DNA from: Caldithrix sp. | Lineage (GTDB): Bacteria; Zhuqueibacterota; Zhuqueibacteria; Oceanimicrobiales; Oceanimicrobiaceae | DNA: 6,922 nt | NCBI GenBank assembly: GCA_004357015.1 | Contig: SMXE01000133.1 | Span: 1-6,922, forward strand | Direction of reading: 5' to 3' | Shown: positions 1-5,659 of the stretch, one piece after another | How positions within the stretch are numbered: position 1 is the first letter of the stretch | Layout of the letters: every line of letters starts with the position of its first letter | Translations under genes and position numbers: made by a program | Notes under the pieces: model-generated | Told to the model about the DNA's origin: nothing | The model's input: only the letters and a program-made list of their open reading frames with translations | Database searches by the model: none

Positions 1-82
1 CCTGGCGGCGCAGTACTGGCAGCAGTCCCGGGAGCTTGACCCTGAGCGGGAGAGCGTACTCATCAAGCTGGGGATCAATTAA
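1..82 (+). CDS. C-terminal end of an upstream protein, TPR-like
   Basis: An open frame enters from the left edge and stops at TAA 80-82, giving 26 visible residues that end in LIKLGIN. The helical pattern A-x-x-YW-x-x-S-x-ELDP followed by V-x-x-KLG is what the last helices of tetratricopeptide-repeat proteins look like, with the ELDP turn between helices. The next gene begins about 25-50 bases downstream in the same direction, so the two are probably co-transcribed. TPR proteins usually act as assembly or scaffold factors, but too little is visible to give a function. The frame is well supported; the family is tentative. Confidence 0.6.
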   Translation, partial: LAAQYWQQSRELDPERESVLIKLGIN

Positions 83-106
83 ATTATCATCTCGAATTTC
101 GAACTC

Positions 107-955
107 TTGGAAGAATTTTTCCCCGGGCGGATCGTGCGTTTCCTCTTTCGGTTGCCTGCATCCTTGCTTCTTGCAGTCCTTGCCGGCTGCGCCGCTACCT
201 CGCGAAACATTCCTGACCTTGACAATGTGACGTCCGCGCAAATCCAGTCAAAAGTATTGCGCAATTTTAACGAACTGAAAAGCCTGGAAGGCAGGGCGCG
301 CGTCATTATCGAATTGCCGGGAGAGGGGTACAGCGGATCCTCGAAAATTTACATCAAGTTTCCGGACTCGGTTTTCGTGAAAACTGAGGCGATTCTCGGA
401 ATTGACGTCGGCGCTCTCTTCCTCGACAGCCGTTATTTTGCCGCTTACGCTCCGCGTGAAAACATTCTTTATTATGGCGAGGTAGAAACCCTCGATCTGC
501 GTGAGTTTCTGCAAATCGAGATTGAAACCGATGAACTCGTTGAGGTCTTTGCCGGGCTGACACAGGTAACCGATGATTCCACAGCCACCCTCATATTTGA
601 GGATGGTGAGTACCTGATTTCACAGCAGCTTGGGGACAAAACTCTGAAGTGTTGGGTCGACCCAAAAACCTATGTTGTCACAAAAAGCCATCTATTGAAT
701 GCAGCGGGCGAGGTGATACTGAGCAAAGAATACCGGCGGTTCAGGAAAAAAAAAGGCGTCATGCTGCCACAGATCATCAAGATTACCCGACCTCTGGCGC
801 GGGAGCGGTTGACGATTTACTACACCAGTCAGAAGGTCAACAAATCAATCGCACCGGAGAAGTTCCGGCTCAAGACATCCCAAAATGCAAAAAAGGTCTA
901 CTGGGGTGGTGTCAGGCTTCGAACGGATCGGAAGAGGAATGACAAAGCCAATTGA
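107..955 (+). CDS. LolB-like outer-membrane lipoprotein (DUF4292-type)
   Basis: A 282-residue protein counted from TTG 107. The N-terminus carries a lipoprotein signal: arginines (R8, R11, R15), a hydrophobic run LPASLLLAVLAGC and a lipobox LAGC with Cys28. Residue +2 after the Cys is Ala, not Asp, which fits outer-membrane sorting in a Lol system. The mature part starts with a helical segment (FNELKSLEGRARV) followed by alternating beta-rich stretches (KIYIKFPDSVFVKTEAILG, LFLDSRYFAAYAP). This pattern is typical of the LolB/LppX-like half-barrel lipoproteins annotated as DUF4292, which are thought to bind or move lipidic cargo. No start has a good ribosome site. GTG 134 would give a more typical short signal peptide (MRFLFRLPASLLLAVLAGC) and is a strong alternative. 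A run of nine A at 746-754 encodes the RKKK region and leaves the frame intact. The stop overlaps a possible TTG start of the next gene by four bases. Confidence 0.8.
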   Translation: MEEFFPGRIVRFLFRLPASLLLAVLAGCAATSRNIPDLDNVTSAQIQSKVLRNFNELKSLEGRARVIIELPGEGYSGSSKIYIKFPDSVFVKTEAILGIDVGALFLDSRYFAAYAPRENILYYGEVETLDLREFLQIEIETDELVEVFAGLTQVTDDSTATLIFEDGEYLISQQLGDKTLKCWVDPKTYVVTKSHLLNAAGEVILSKEYRRFRKKKGVMLPQIIKITRPLARERLTIYYTSQKVNKSIAPEKFRLKTSQNAKKVYWGGVRLRTDRKRNDKAN

Positions 956-960
956 AAAGC

Positions 961-1911
961 ATGAGTCACAAAAATAAGAAGAACCCGGAGATTTCCATCG
1001 TCATACCGCTTTTTGACGAGGAGGAATCTCTGCGCGAGTTGCATGAGCGAGTCTCGGCAGTGCTCAAATCTATGGGACGTCCTGCCGAAATTGTGTTTGT
1101 GGACGACGGTTCCACGGACAACTCAATGGACGTGCTAACGGAGTTGCACCAACTTGATCCCTGTGTTCGCGTGTATCAATTCAGGAAAAATAATGGCAAA
1201 TCAGCCGCCCTTGCCACGGGCTTCAGCCAGGCGCGCGGGGAAATCATCATTACGATGGACGCGGATCTGCAGGATGACCCGGATGAGATTCCCGGTTTGA
1301 TCGCCAAAATCGATGAAGGTTACGATCTGGTATCCGGGTGGAAGAGGGACCGCAGGGATCCGTTTATCAAACGCACGACATCGAAGCTGTTCAATCGCGT
1401 GACGTGCATGTTGACTGGCCTGCAAATGCACGATATCAACTGCGGGCTGAAAGCGTACCGGCGGGAGGTGACGGAGAACATCAATGTTTACGGACAGCTT
1501 CACCGGTTTTTGCCTGTGCTGGCGCAGTGGCAGGGATTCAGAATCGGAGAGGTCGTTGTTAAACACCACCCGAGAAAATACGGCGTCACAAAGTTCGGTA
1601 TCTCTCGCTTCACCGCGGGATTTTTTGACTTGATAACCGTACTTTTCATTACGAGGTATACTCGGCGCCCATTGCATCTATTTGGTACCATTGGTCTCCT
1701 TTCATTTATTTTTGGACTTGGCATCAGCACTTACCTGACGTTTGAGCGTATATTTATGCAAAAGTATCTCTCAAATCGTCCCCTGCTTTTTCTCGGCATT
1801 CTGACAATCATTCTGGGAGTGCAATTTGTGTCCATCGGACTTCTGGGTGAAATGATTACGGAAACCAGAAAAGAGCAGGTCGATTACGCAGTGAGAAAGT
1901 CTCTGGAATAA
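961..1911 (+). CDS. Membrane-anchored glycosyltransferase family 2 (DPM1/GtrB/ArnC-like)
   Basis: A 316-residue GT-A enzyme that would transfer a sugar from a nucleotide donor, most likely to a polyprenyl phosphate on the cytoplasmic face of the inner membrane. Visible features: the family opening SIVIPLFDEEESL (12-24), the nucleotide-binding VDDGSTD (47-53), the metal-binding DADLQDD (100-106), the conserved INCGLKAYRREV (159-170), HRFLPVLA (181-188), and the HHPRKYGVTKFG stretch (202-213) seen in polyprenyl-phosphate glycosyltransferases. Two hydrophobic segments at about 237-262 and 273-297 are the C-terminal membrane helices of this subgroup. I chose ATG 961. The in-frame TTG at 952 would overlap the previous stop by four bases (TTGA), suggesting translational coupling, and is possible. 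The acceptor and sugar cannot be told from the sequence. The gene lies 15 bases upstream of the heptose-activation genes. Confidence 0.92.
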   Translation: MSHKNKKNPEISIVIPLFDEEESLRELHERVSAVLKSMGRPAEIVFVDDGSTDNSMDVLTELHQLDPCVRVYQFRKNNGKSAALATGFSQARGEIIITMDADLQDDPDEIPGLIAKIDEGYDLVSGWKRDRRDPFIKRTTSKLFNRVTCMLTGLQMHDINCGLKAYRREVTENINVYGQLHRFLPVLAQWQGFRIGEVVVKHHPRKYGVTKFGISRFTAGFFDLITVLFITRYTRRPLHLFGTIGLLSFIFGLGISTYLTFERIFMQKYLSNRPLLFLGILTIILGVQFVSIGLLGEMITETRKEQVDYAVRKSLE

Positions 1912-1915
1912 TTCT

Positions 1916-1919
1916 GAGG
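1916..1919 (+). promoter_or_regulatory. Ribosome binding site of hddA
   Basis: GAGG lies 7 bases before ATG 1927, inside the 15-base gap after the GT2 stop codon. It is one of the clearer Shine-Dalgarno sites in the window and fixes the hddA start. Confidence 0.65.
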
Positions 1920-1926
1920 TTAGCAT

Positions 1927-2955
1927 ATGATCGTACGCAGCAAAGCGCCTTTGCGACTTGGACTCGCGGGTGGCGGCACGGATGTATCCCCTTACAGCGA
2001 TCAATTCGGCGGCTATGTTCTGAACGCCACCATCGATATGTATGCCTATTGCACGATTGAGGTGACCAATACCGATAAGATTGAGATTCGGGCGGCGGAC
2101 CAGGATTTGTCGTTCGAATCGCCGGCAGTAGACCATCTCGAAATAGACGGCGCGCTCGATTTACACAAAGGCGTTTACAACCGGGTCGTTAAGGAATTTA
2201 ATGGCGGCGATCCTCTTGGCTTCAAAATGACCACCTATTCCGACGCGCTTGCCGGGTCGGGACTCGGTTCCTCCTCCACCATGGTGGTGGCCATCCTGAG
2301 CGCCTTTGTGGAATGGCTGAATCTGCCGCTGGGTGAGTACGACATCGCCAGCCTGGCTTATCAGATCGAGCGGAAGGATATCGGCCTTTCGGGCGGCAAG
2401 CAAGACCAATATGCCGCCACGTTCGGTGGCTTCAATTTCATGGAGTTTTATGAGAATGATCGGGTGATTGTGAATCCGCTCCGTATCAAGAGTTGGATTC
2501 TGGATGAACTTGAAACCTCGATGGTGCTTTACTTTACAGGGGTCTCACGCGAATCCGCCAAAATCATCGACGAGCAGGCTCGCAACGTTGTAGAAAACAA
2601 AAAAAAGTCCATTGATGCCATGCATCAACTGAAAGCAGATGCTCTTGTGATGAAGGAGGCGCTTTTGAAGGGCGAAATACAGAGATTTGCCAAGCACCTG
2701 AACAAATCCTGGGAAGCGAAGAAGAAGATGGCGCACACCATCACCAACCAGGCAATCGATGAAATTTATCAGGCAGCGCTGGATGCCGGCGCGATTTCAG
2801 GGAAAATTTCGGGCGCCGGCGGTGGTGGTTTCATGATGCTTTTCGTGGATCCAACAAAAAAAGTGAATGTCATAAACGAACTTGGCAAATTCCCCGGGAA
2901 GGTCTTTAAGTGTCATTTTACCAAGCACGGTAGTGTAGGATGGACCATTCACTAG
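1927..2955 (+). CDS. hddA: D-glycero-alpha-D-manno-heptose 7-phosphate kinase (GHMP kinase)
   Basis: A 342-residue GHMP-superfamily kinase of normal length for HddA. It would phosphorylate D-glycero-D-manno-heptose 7-phosphate at C1 to the alpha-1,7-bisphosphate, in the cytoplasm. All three GHMP motifs are visible: the N-terminal substrate motif [15 protein letters not shown] (5-19), characteristic of the HddA branch; the ATP-binding glycine/serine loop [11 protein letters not shown] (109-119); and the C-terminal [12 protein letters not shown] (293-304). [17 protein letters not shown] is also as in this branch. The substrate call rests on the neighbours hddC and gmhB as well as on the motifs. 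Related GHMP kinases acting on fucose or galactose share parts of these motifs, but the neighbourhood favours heptose. The last 16 bases overlap the start of the gmhA-like fragment. Confidence 0.9.
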   Translation: MIVRSKAPLRLGLAGGGTDVSPYSDQFGGYVLNATIDMYAYCTIEVTNTDKIEIRAADQDLSFESPAVDHLEIDGALDLHKGVYNRVVKEFNGGDPLGFKMTTYSDALAGSGLGSSSTMVVAILSAFVEWLNLPLGEYDIASLAYQIERKDIGLSGGKQDQYAATFGGFNFMEFYENDRVIVNPLRIKSWILDELETSMVLYFTGVSRESAKIIDEQARNVVENKKKSIDAMHQLKADALVMKEALLKGEIQRFAKHLNKSWEAKKKMAHTITNQAIDEIYQAALDAGAISGKISGAGGGGFMMLFVDPTKKVNVINELGKFPGKVFKCHFTKHGSVGWTIH

Positions 2956-3068
2956 CTGAATTTGTTAGAAGCGAAATTCACCAGTCCATTGCAACGAAGA
3001 AATCCCTTGTTACAACCACGGCAGTCGCCGCTGATGTGGAAGGATCATTATTCGGAGCAGATTCGTAG
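2940..3068 (+). pseudogene. gmhA: Internally deleted gmhA-like remnant (sedoheptulose 7-phosphate isomerase)
   Basis: A 42-codon open frame from ATG 2940 to TAG 3066-3068. It overlaps hddA by 16 bases and abuts the TTG start of hddC with no gap. Residues 7-24 (EFVRSEIHQSIATKKSLV) match the pattern I know from GmhA N-termini, roughly F/Y-I-R-x-x-I-x-x-SI-x-x-K-x-x-L. The end, DVEGSLFG, loosely resembles the VE-x-x-LFG ending of some GmhA proteins. Intact GmhA has about 190 residues with a GNGGSA substrate loop and the SIS domain; all of that is absent, so about 150 codons appear to be missing in frame. The slot between hddA and hddC is a usual place for gmhA. The N-terminal similarity is fairly convincing, the C-terminal one weak. 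It could instead be an unrelated small peptide or an assembly error. It cannot be a working isomerase. Confidence 0.6.
3054..3057 (+). promoter_or_regulatory. Probable ribosome binding site of hddC
   Basis: GGAG lies 11 bases before the TTG at 3069. It sits inside the last codons of the gmhA-like fragment. No in-frame ATG or GTG is available nearby that keeps the conserved N-terminal strand, so this site supports the TTG start. Translation ending at TAG 3066-3068 would also deliver ribosomes directly to this start. Confidence 0.5.
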
Positions 3069-3761
3069 TTGGATGCAATAATTCTGGCAGGCGGACTCGG
3101 CACCCGATTGCGCCAGACTGTTCCCGATATTCCCAAGGCGATGGCGCTTATCAACGGCCGGCCTTTCCTCACTTTTTTACTCAACTACCTGCACCGTTTT
3201 GGCTTCAAAAAAGTGGTGCTTGCTACAGGTCACCTGCATCACAAAATCGAGGAGTTCATCGGGCGTTCGTACTGCGGGTTGGCGATAGAATATTCGGCCG
3301 AGGATGAGCCGCTTGGCACAGGCGGCGGCATCAAGCTCGCGCTGTCGAAAGCTGAATCTGAGACTGTTTTGATCATGAATGGCGACACGTTTTACGACGT
3401 GGATGTGGCATCGCTGGTGACGTTGCACCAGGAGAAGGATGCGCACCTGACGCTGGCGCTCAAGCCGATGCGTGATATTTCCCGCTATGGAATTGTAAGA
3501 TTCAAAGGCACGCGCGTGACCGGATTTGAAGAGAAGCAGCCCGTCGCGCACGGCCATATCAACGGCGGCATTTATGTCGCGAACAGGAATCTGTTCGATG
3601 GTTTCGACTTCCCGGAGAAATTTTCTTTCGAAGAAGATTTCCTCAAGCCGCACGTTTCGCGCGTTGAAATTCACTGTTTGGTGTCGGACGGCTATTTTAT
3701 TGACATTGGTGTGCCGGACGATTACCGAAGGGCGCAAGTTGAGTTGAAAGCCTATGAATAA
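3069..3761 (+). CDS. hddC: D-glycero-alpha-D-manno-heptose 1-phosphate guanylyltransferase
   Basis: A 230-residue nucleotidyltransferase of the sugar-phosphate NTP_transferase family, usual length for HddC. It would join heptose 1-phosphate to GTP, yielding the GDP-heptose donor. Seen: the signature loop [13 protein letters not shown] at 3-15, the P-K-A-M phosphate-contacting lysine K23, GTGGGIKLA (83-91), the metal-binding NGD at 104-106, INGGIYV (164-170), and [14 protein letters not shown] (210-223) with D212 as probable second metal ligand. The start is TTG at 3069, directly after the stop of the gmhA-like fragment; the conserved strand begins at residue 3, so no later start is reasonable. 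The end overlaps the next gene by eight bases. The GDP rather than other nucleotide choice follows from the neighbouring hddA. A mannose 1-phosphate or glucose 1-phosphate enzyme is the alternative. Confidence 0.87.
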   Translation: MDAIILAGGLGTRLRQTVPDIPKAMALINGRPFLTFLLNYLHRFGFKKVVLATGHLHHKIEEFIGRSYCGLAIEYSAEDEPLGTGGGIKLALSKAESETVLIMNGDTFYDVDVASLVTLHQEKDAHLTLALKPMRDISRYGIVRFKGTRVTGFEEKQPVAHGHINGGIYVANRNLFDGFDFPEKFSFEEDFLKPHVSRVEIHCLVSDGYFIDIGVPDDYRRAQVELKAYE

Positions 3762-4293
3762 GGCGCTGTTTCTCGACCGCGACGGGGTCATCAACAAGGA
3801 AATCAACTATCTGCACCGGATTGAGGATGTTGAATTCATCGACGGCATTTTCGAGATGTGTCGCTTTTTTGAAGAAGGCGGTTTCTTGCCTATCATAGTA
3901 ACAAATCAGGCCGGCATTGCCCGCGGCTACTATTCCGAAGGTGATTTTCATGTCCTCAATGACTGGATGCTCAAGGAATTTCGGCAGAAGAACGTTCATA
4001 TTCGAAAAGTCTATTTTTGTCCTTATCATCCCACTGACGGCGTCGGCAGATACAAGAAAGATTCGCCCGACCGGAAGCCGCGGCCCGGCATGCTCTTGCG
4101 AGCTCAACAGGAGTTCAATCTTAACATGACAAAGTCCATCCTCCTCGGCGACAAGGAGAGCGACATTCAGGCCGGCATCGATGCCGGCGTTGGCACCAAC
4201 GTGCTTTTCAGCAGTCAATTGAACGTGCCAACAGCAGCCGATATTGTCATGGACCGGCTTGCTACCCTACCACAAATTATTACCAGCAAATGA
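3754..4293 (+). CDS. gmhB: D-glycero-D-manno-heptose 1,7-bisphosphate phosphatase (HAD family)
   Basis: A 179-residue HAD phosphatase of typical GmhB length. It would remove the C7 phosphate from heptose 1,7-bisphosphate, between the HddA and HddC steps. Motif I is FLDRDGVIN with nucleophile D8 and acid/base D10; motif II is TNQAGIARG with T50; the RKP segment (107-109) carries the motif III lysine K108; motif IV is [11 protein letters not shown] with D133 and D137. The zinc-knuckle region starts normally with CPYHP (C89, H92), but the CxC found in E. coli GmhB just before RKP is SPD here (S104, D106), so a complete zinc site is unlikely. I believe related proteins with this variant exist, so it need not mean loss of activity. 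The start overlaps hddC by eight bases and the stop overlaps the next gene by four, both signs of translational coupling. A histidinol-phosphatase-like role is the alternative. Confidence 0.88.
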   Translation: MNKALFLDRDGVINKEINYLHRIEDVEFIDGIFEMCRFFEEGGFLPIIVTNQAGIARGYYSEGDFHVLNDWMLKEFRQKNVHIRKVYFCPYHPTDGVGRYKKDSPDRKPRPGMLLRAQQEFNLNMTKSILLGDKESDIQAGIDAGVGTNVLFSSQLNVPTAADIVMDRLATLPQIITSK

Positions 4294-5426
4294 AAATTGT
4301 GATTGTTTCGACAGCTTACCCACTTCGGGGCGGCATTGCTCAATACGCCGGCATTTTGTACAAGAGATTAAAGGCGCGCGGGCATCAGGTTCATGTCATC
4401 ACATTCAAGCGCCAGTATCCGAAACTTCTTTTTCCTGGTCAAACTCAGATGGAAAATAGCAAGGACGTCTCGGTCCGGATCGAATCAGAGCCAATTTTGG
4501 ATTCCATCGCGCCACTGAGTTGGGTTCGGGCATTCAAGCGAATCCGTGACTTGCAGCCTGACCTTGTGTTGCTAAAATTCTGGCTGCCTTTCTTCGGGCC
4601 TTGTTTTGGCACGATCTGCTGGTTGGTAGGAAAATACACGCGTGCTAAAATTCTCTACATTTGCGACAACATCATTCCACATGAACGCCGGCCGGGAGAT
4701 ATCGCCTTAACAAAATTTGCGCTCCGGAAAGCGGATTCCTTCATCGTTCAATCCGGTGTGGTGGAGCAACAACTTCTGTCGCTTTTTCCGGCTGCGAAAT
4801 ACAAACTCGTGCCGCATCCGGTCTACGATATTTTCGGCGAGGTCCTGGACAAAGGTGAGGCGCGCCGGCAGCTAAACATTGCCGAAGACAGGGTCATTCT
4901 CTTCTTCGGATATGTGCGGGCGTACAAAGGGCTGGACCTGCTTCTCAAAGCCATGCCTGCAATTCTGGAGAAGGTAAACCTGAAGTTGCTGGTTGTGGGT
5001 GAATTCTATGAAAACGAAGAGGAGTTCAGGCAGCTATGTGATAATCTCGGTGTTTCTGGCAGCGTTCAGTTTCATGCGGAATTTATCCCCACGGAGGACG
5101 TGAGCCGCTATTTTTCTTCGGCTGAAGTCGTGGTGCTGCCGTACAAATCGGCGACCCAGAGCGGCATCGTACAGATGGCTTATCATTTGAACAAACCATG
5201 TATTGTCACGGACGTCGGCGGCCTTTCTGAAGTCGTTATCAATGACAAGACCGGATTTGTGGTGGCGCCAGAAAATCCTCAGGCGATAGCCACTGCTGTC
5301 ATTCGCTTCTACTCAGAGAATCTGGAGCAAGTGTTTGTAGAAAACGTTAAACATGAGAAACGAAAATACTCCTGGAAAAACATGCTGGATGCCATCGAGG
5401 AACTAACGTCAACTCCTGCGCAGTAG
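4290..5426 (+). CDS. Glycosyltransferase family 4 (GT-B fold)
   Basis: A 378-residue cytoplasmic or peripheral-membrane GT-B enzyme. The N-terminal acceptor domain begins [19 protein letters not shown] (2-20), with the glycine loop RGGIAQY. The donor domain begins near [20 protein letters not shown] (202-221), and its nucleotide-sugar region is [23 protein letters not shown] (281-303) followed by [12 protein letters not shown]. The usual GT4 E-x7-E pair is replaced around T289/Q295, the ATQSG variant seen in part of this family. No membrane helix is obvious; W98-W111 is hydrophobic but probably lies within the fold. The start shares ATGA with the gmhB stop and has no clear Shine-Dalgarno, so it likely depends on coupling. 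Its position directly after the GDP-heptose genes suggests it could transfer that heptose, but this is inference and mannose or other donors are equally possible. Confidence 0.9.
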   Translation: MKIVIVSTAYPLRGGIAQYAGILYKRLKARGHQVHVITFKRQYPKLLFPGQTQMENSKDVSVRIESEPILDSIAPLSWVRAFKRIRDLQPDLVLLKFWLPFFGPCFGTICWLVGKYTRAKILYICDNIIPHERRPGDIALTKFALRKADSFIVQSGVVEQQLLSLFPAAKYKLVPHPVYDIFGEVLDKGEARRQLNIAEDRVILFFGYVRAYKGLDLLLKAMPAILEKVNLKLLVVGEFYENEEEFRQLCDNLGVSGSVQFHAEFIPTEDVSRYFSSAEVVVLPYKSATQSGIVQMAYHLNKPCIVTDVGGLSEVVINDKTGFVVAPENPQAIATAVIRFYSENLEQVFVENVKHEKRKYSWKNMLDAIEELTSTPAQ

Positions 5427-5427
5427 C

Positions 5428-5433
5428 GGGGAG
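5428..5433 (+). promoter_or_regulatory. Ribosome binding site of the small gene at 5444
   Basis: GGGGAG lies 10 bases before ATG 5444, just after the GT4 stop. A second purine-rich site, AGAAGGA near 5448, lies close to an in-frame ATG at 5459. Either start is therefore possible, with a difference of five residues. Confidence 0.5.
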
Positions 5434-5443
5434 CAAATTTGCC

Positions 5444-5659
5444 ATGAAGAAGGAAACCATGCGCGAAGTCAAAATTCAGCCGGCCTGTTACGCGGCCATC
5501 GAGAAAATCGTCTCCCACTCGCAGAGATTCGGGTCGGTGGATGAGTACGTGAATTTTGTGCTGGCAGAACTGCTGTTTGGCGCCGACCACGACCGGATGA
5601 CCGACGATGAGCAGCGTGGGGTTGAGCAACGTCTGAAGGAGCTCGGTTATTTATCGTGA
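5444..5659 (+). CDS. Small protein of unknown function paired with a sulfatase; possibly ribbon-helix-helix-like
   Basis: A 71-residue protein. A short strand-like start (REVKIQPACYAAIEKIV) is followed by RFGSVDEYVNFVLAELL (28-44), a pattern typical of small CopG/ribbon-helix-helix-type proteins, where an F-x-S-V-x-E-Y-V helix leads to a hydrophobic helix. The tail is acidic (DDEQRGVEQRLKELGYLS). The RLKELGYL ending looks like the C-terminal tail found on many bacterial sulfatases, and a sulfatase-type gene follows with a four-base overlap (GTGA). From memory, small genes of this kind often precede sulfatase-like genes in surface-polysaccharide clusters of uncultured bacteria. No catalytic residues are evident. 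It could be a regulator, an antitoxin-like protein without a toxin, or a partner of the downstream enzyme; I cannot tell which. Confidence 0.72.
   Translation: MKKETMREVKIQPACYAAIEKIVSHSQRFGSVDEYVNFVLAELLFGADHDRMTDDEQRGVEQRLKELGYLS

Noticed and set aside
83..106. Possible promoter or terminator in the gap after the TPR-like gene
   Set aside because: The gap is AT-rich but too short, and shows neither a convincing -10/-35 pair nor a hairpin with a T tract.
746..754. Run of nine A, possible frameshift or slippage site in the lipoprotein gene
   Set aside because: The reading frame continues with family-like sequence on both sides to a stop next to the following gene, so no shift is needed.
1201..1677. 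Minus-strand open frame of 158 codons opposite the GT2 gene
   Set aside because: It covers the conserved GT2 catalytic region in antisense, and its composition looks like a shadow frame.
2276..2287. Perfect 12-base palindrome CCACCATGGTGG
   Set aside because: It encodes the conserved GHMP ATP-binding loop (SSTMVV), so codon constraints explain it; no operator role is indicated.
3177..3806. Long open frame of 209 codons on the minus strand
   Set aside because: It lies entirely opposite hddC and the start of gmhB, both with clear motifs. Its translation shows no recognisable domain, so it is a shadow of the coding strand.
3697..4218. Minus-strand open frame of 173 codons opposite gmhB
   Set aside because: It is antisense to a gene with intact HAD motifs and shows no family pattern of its own.
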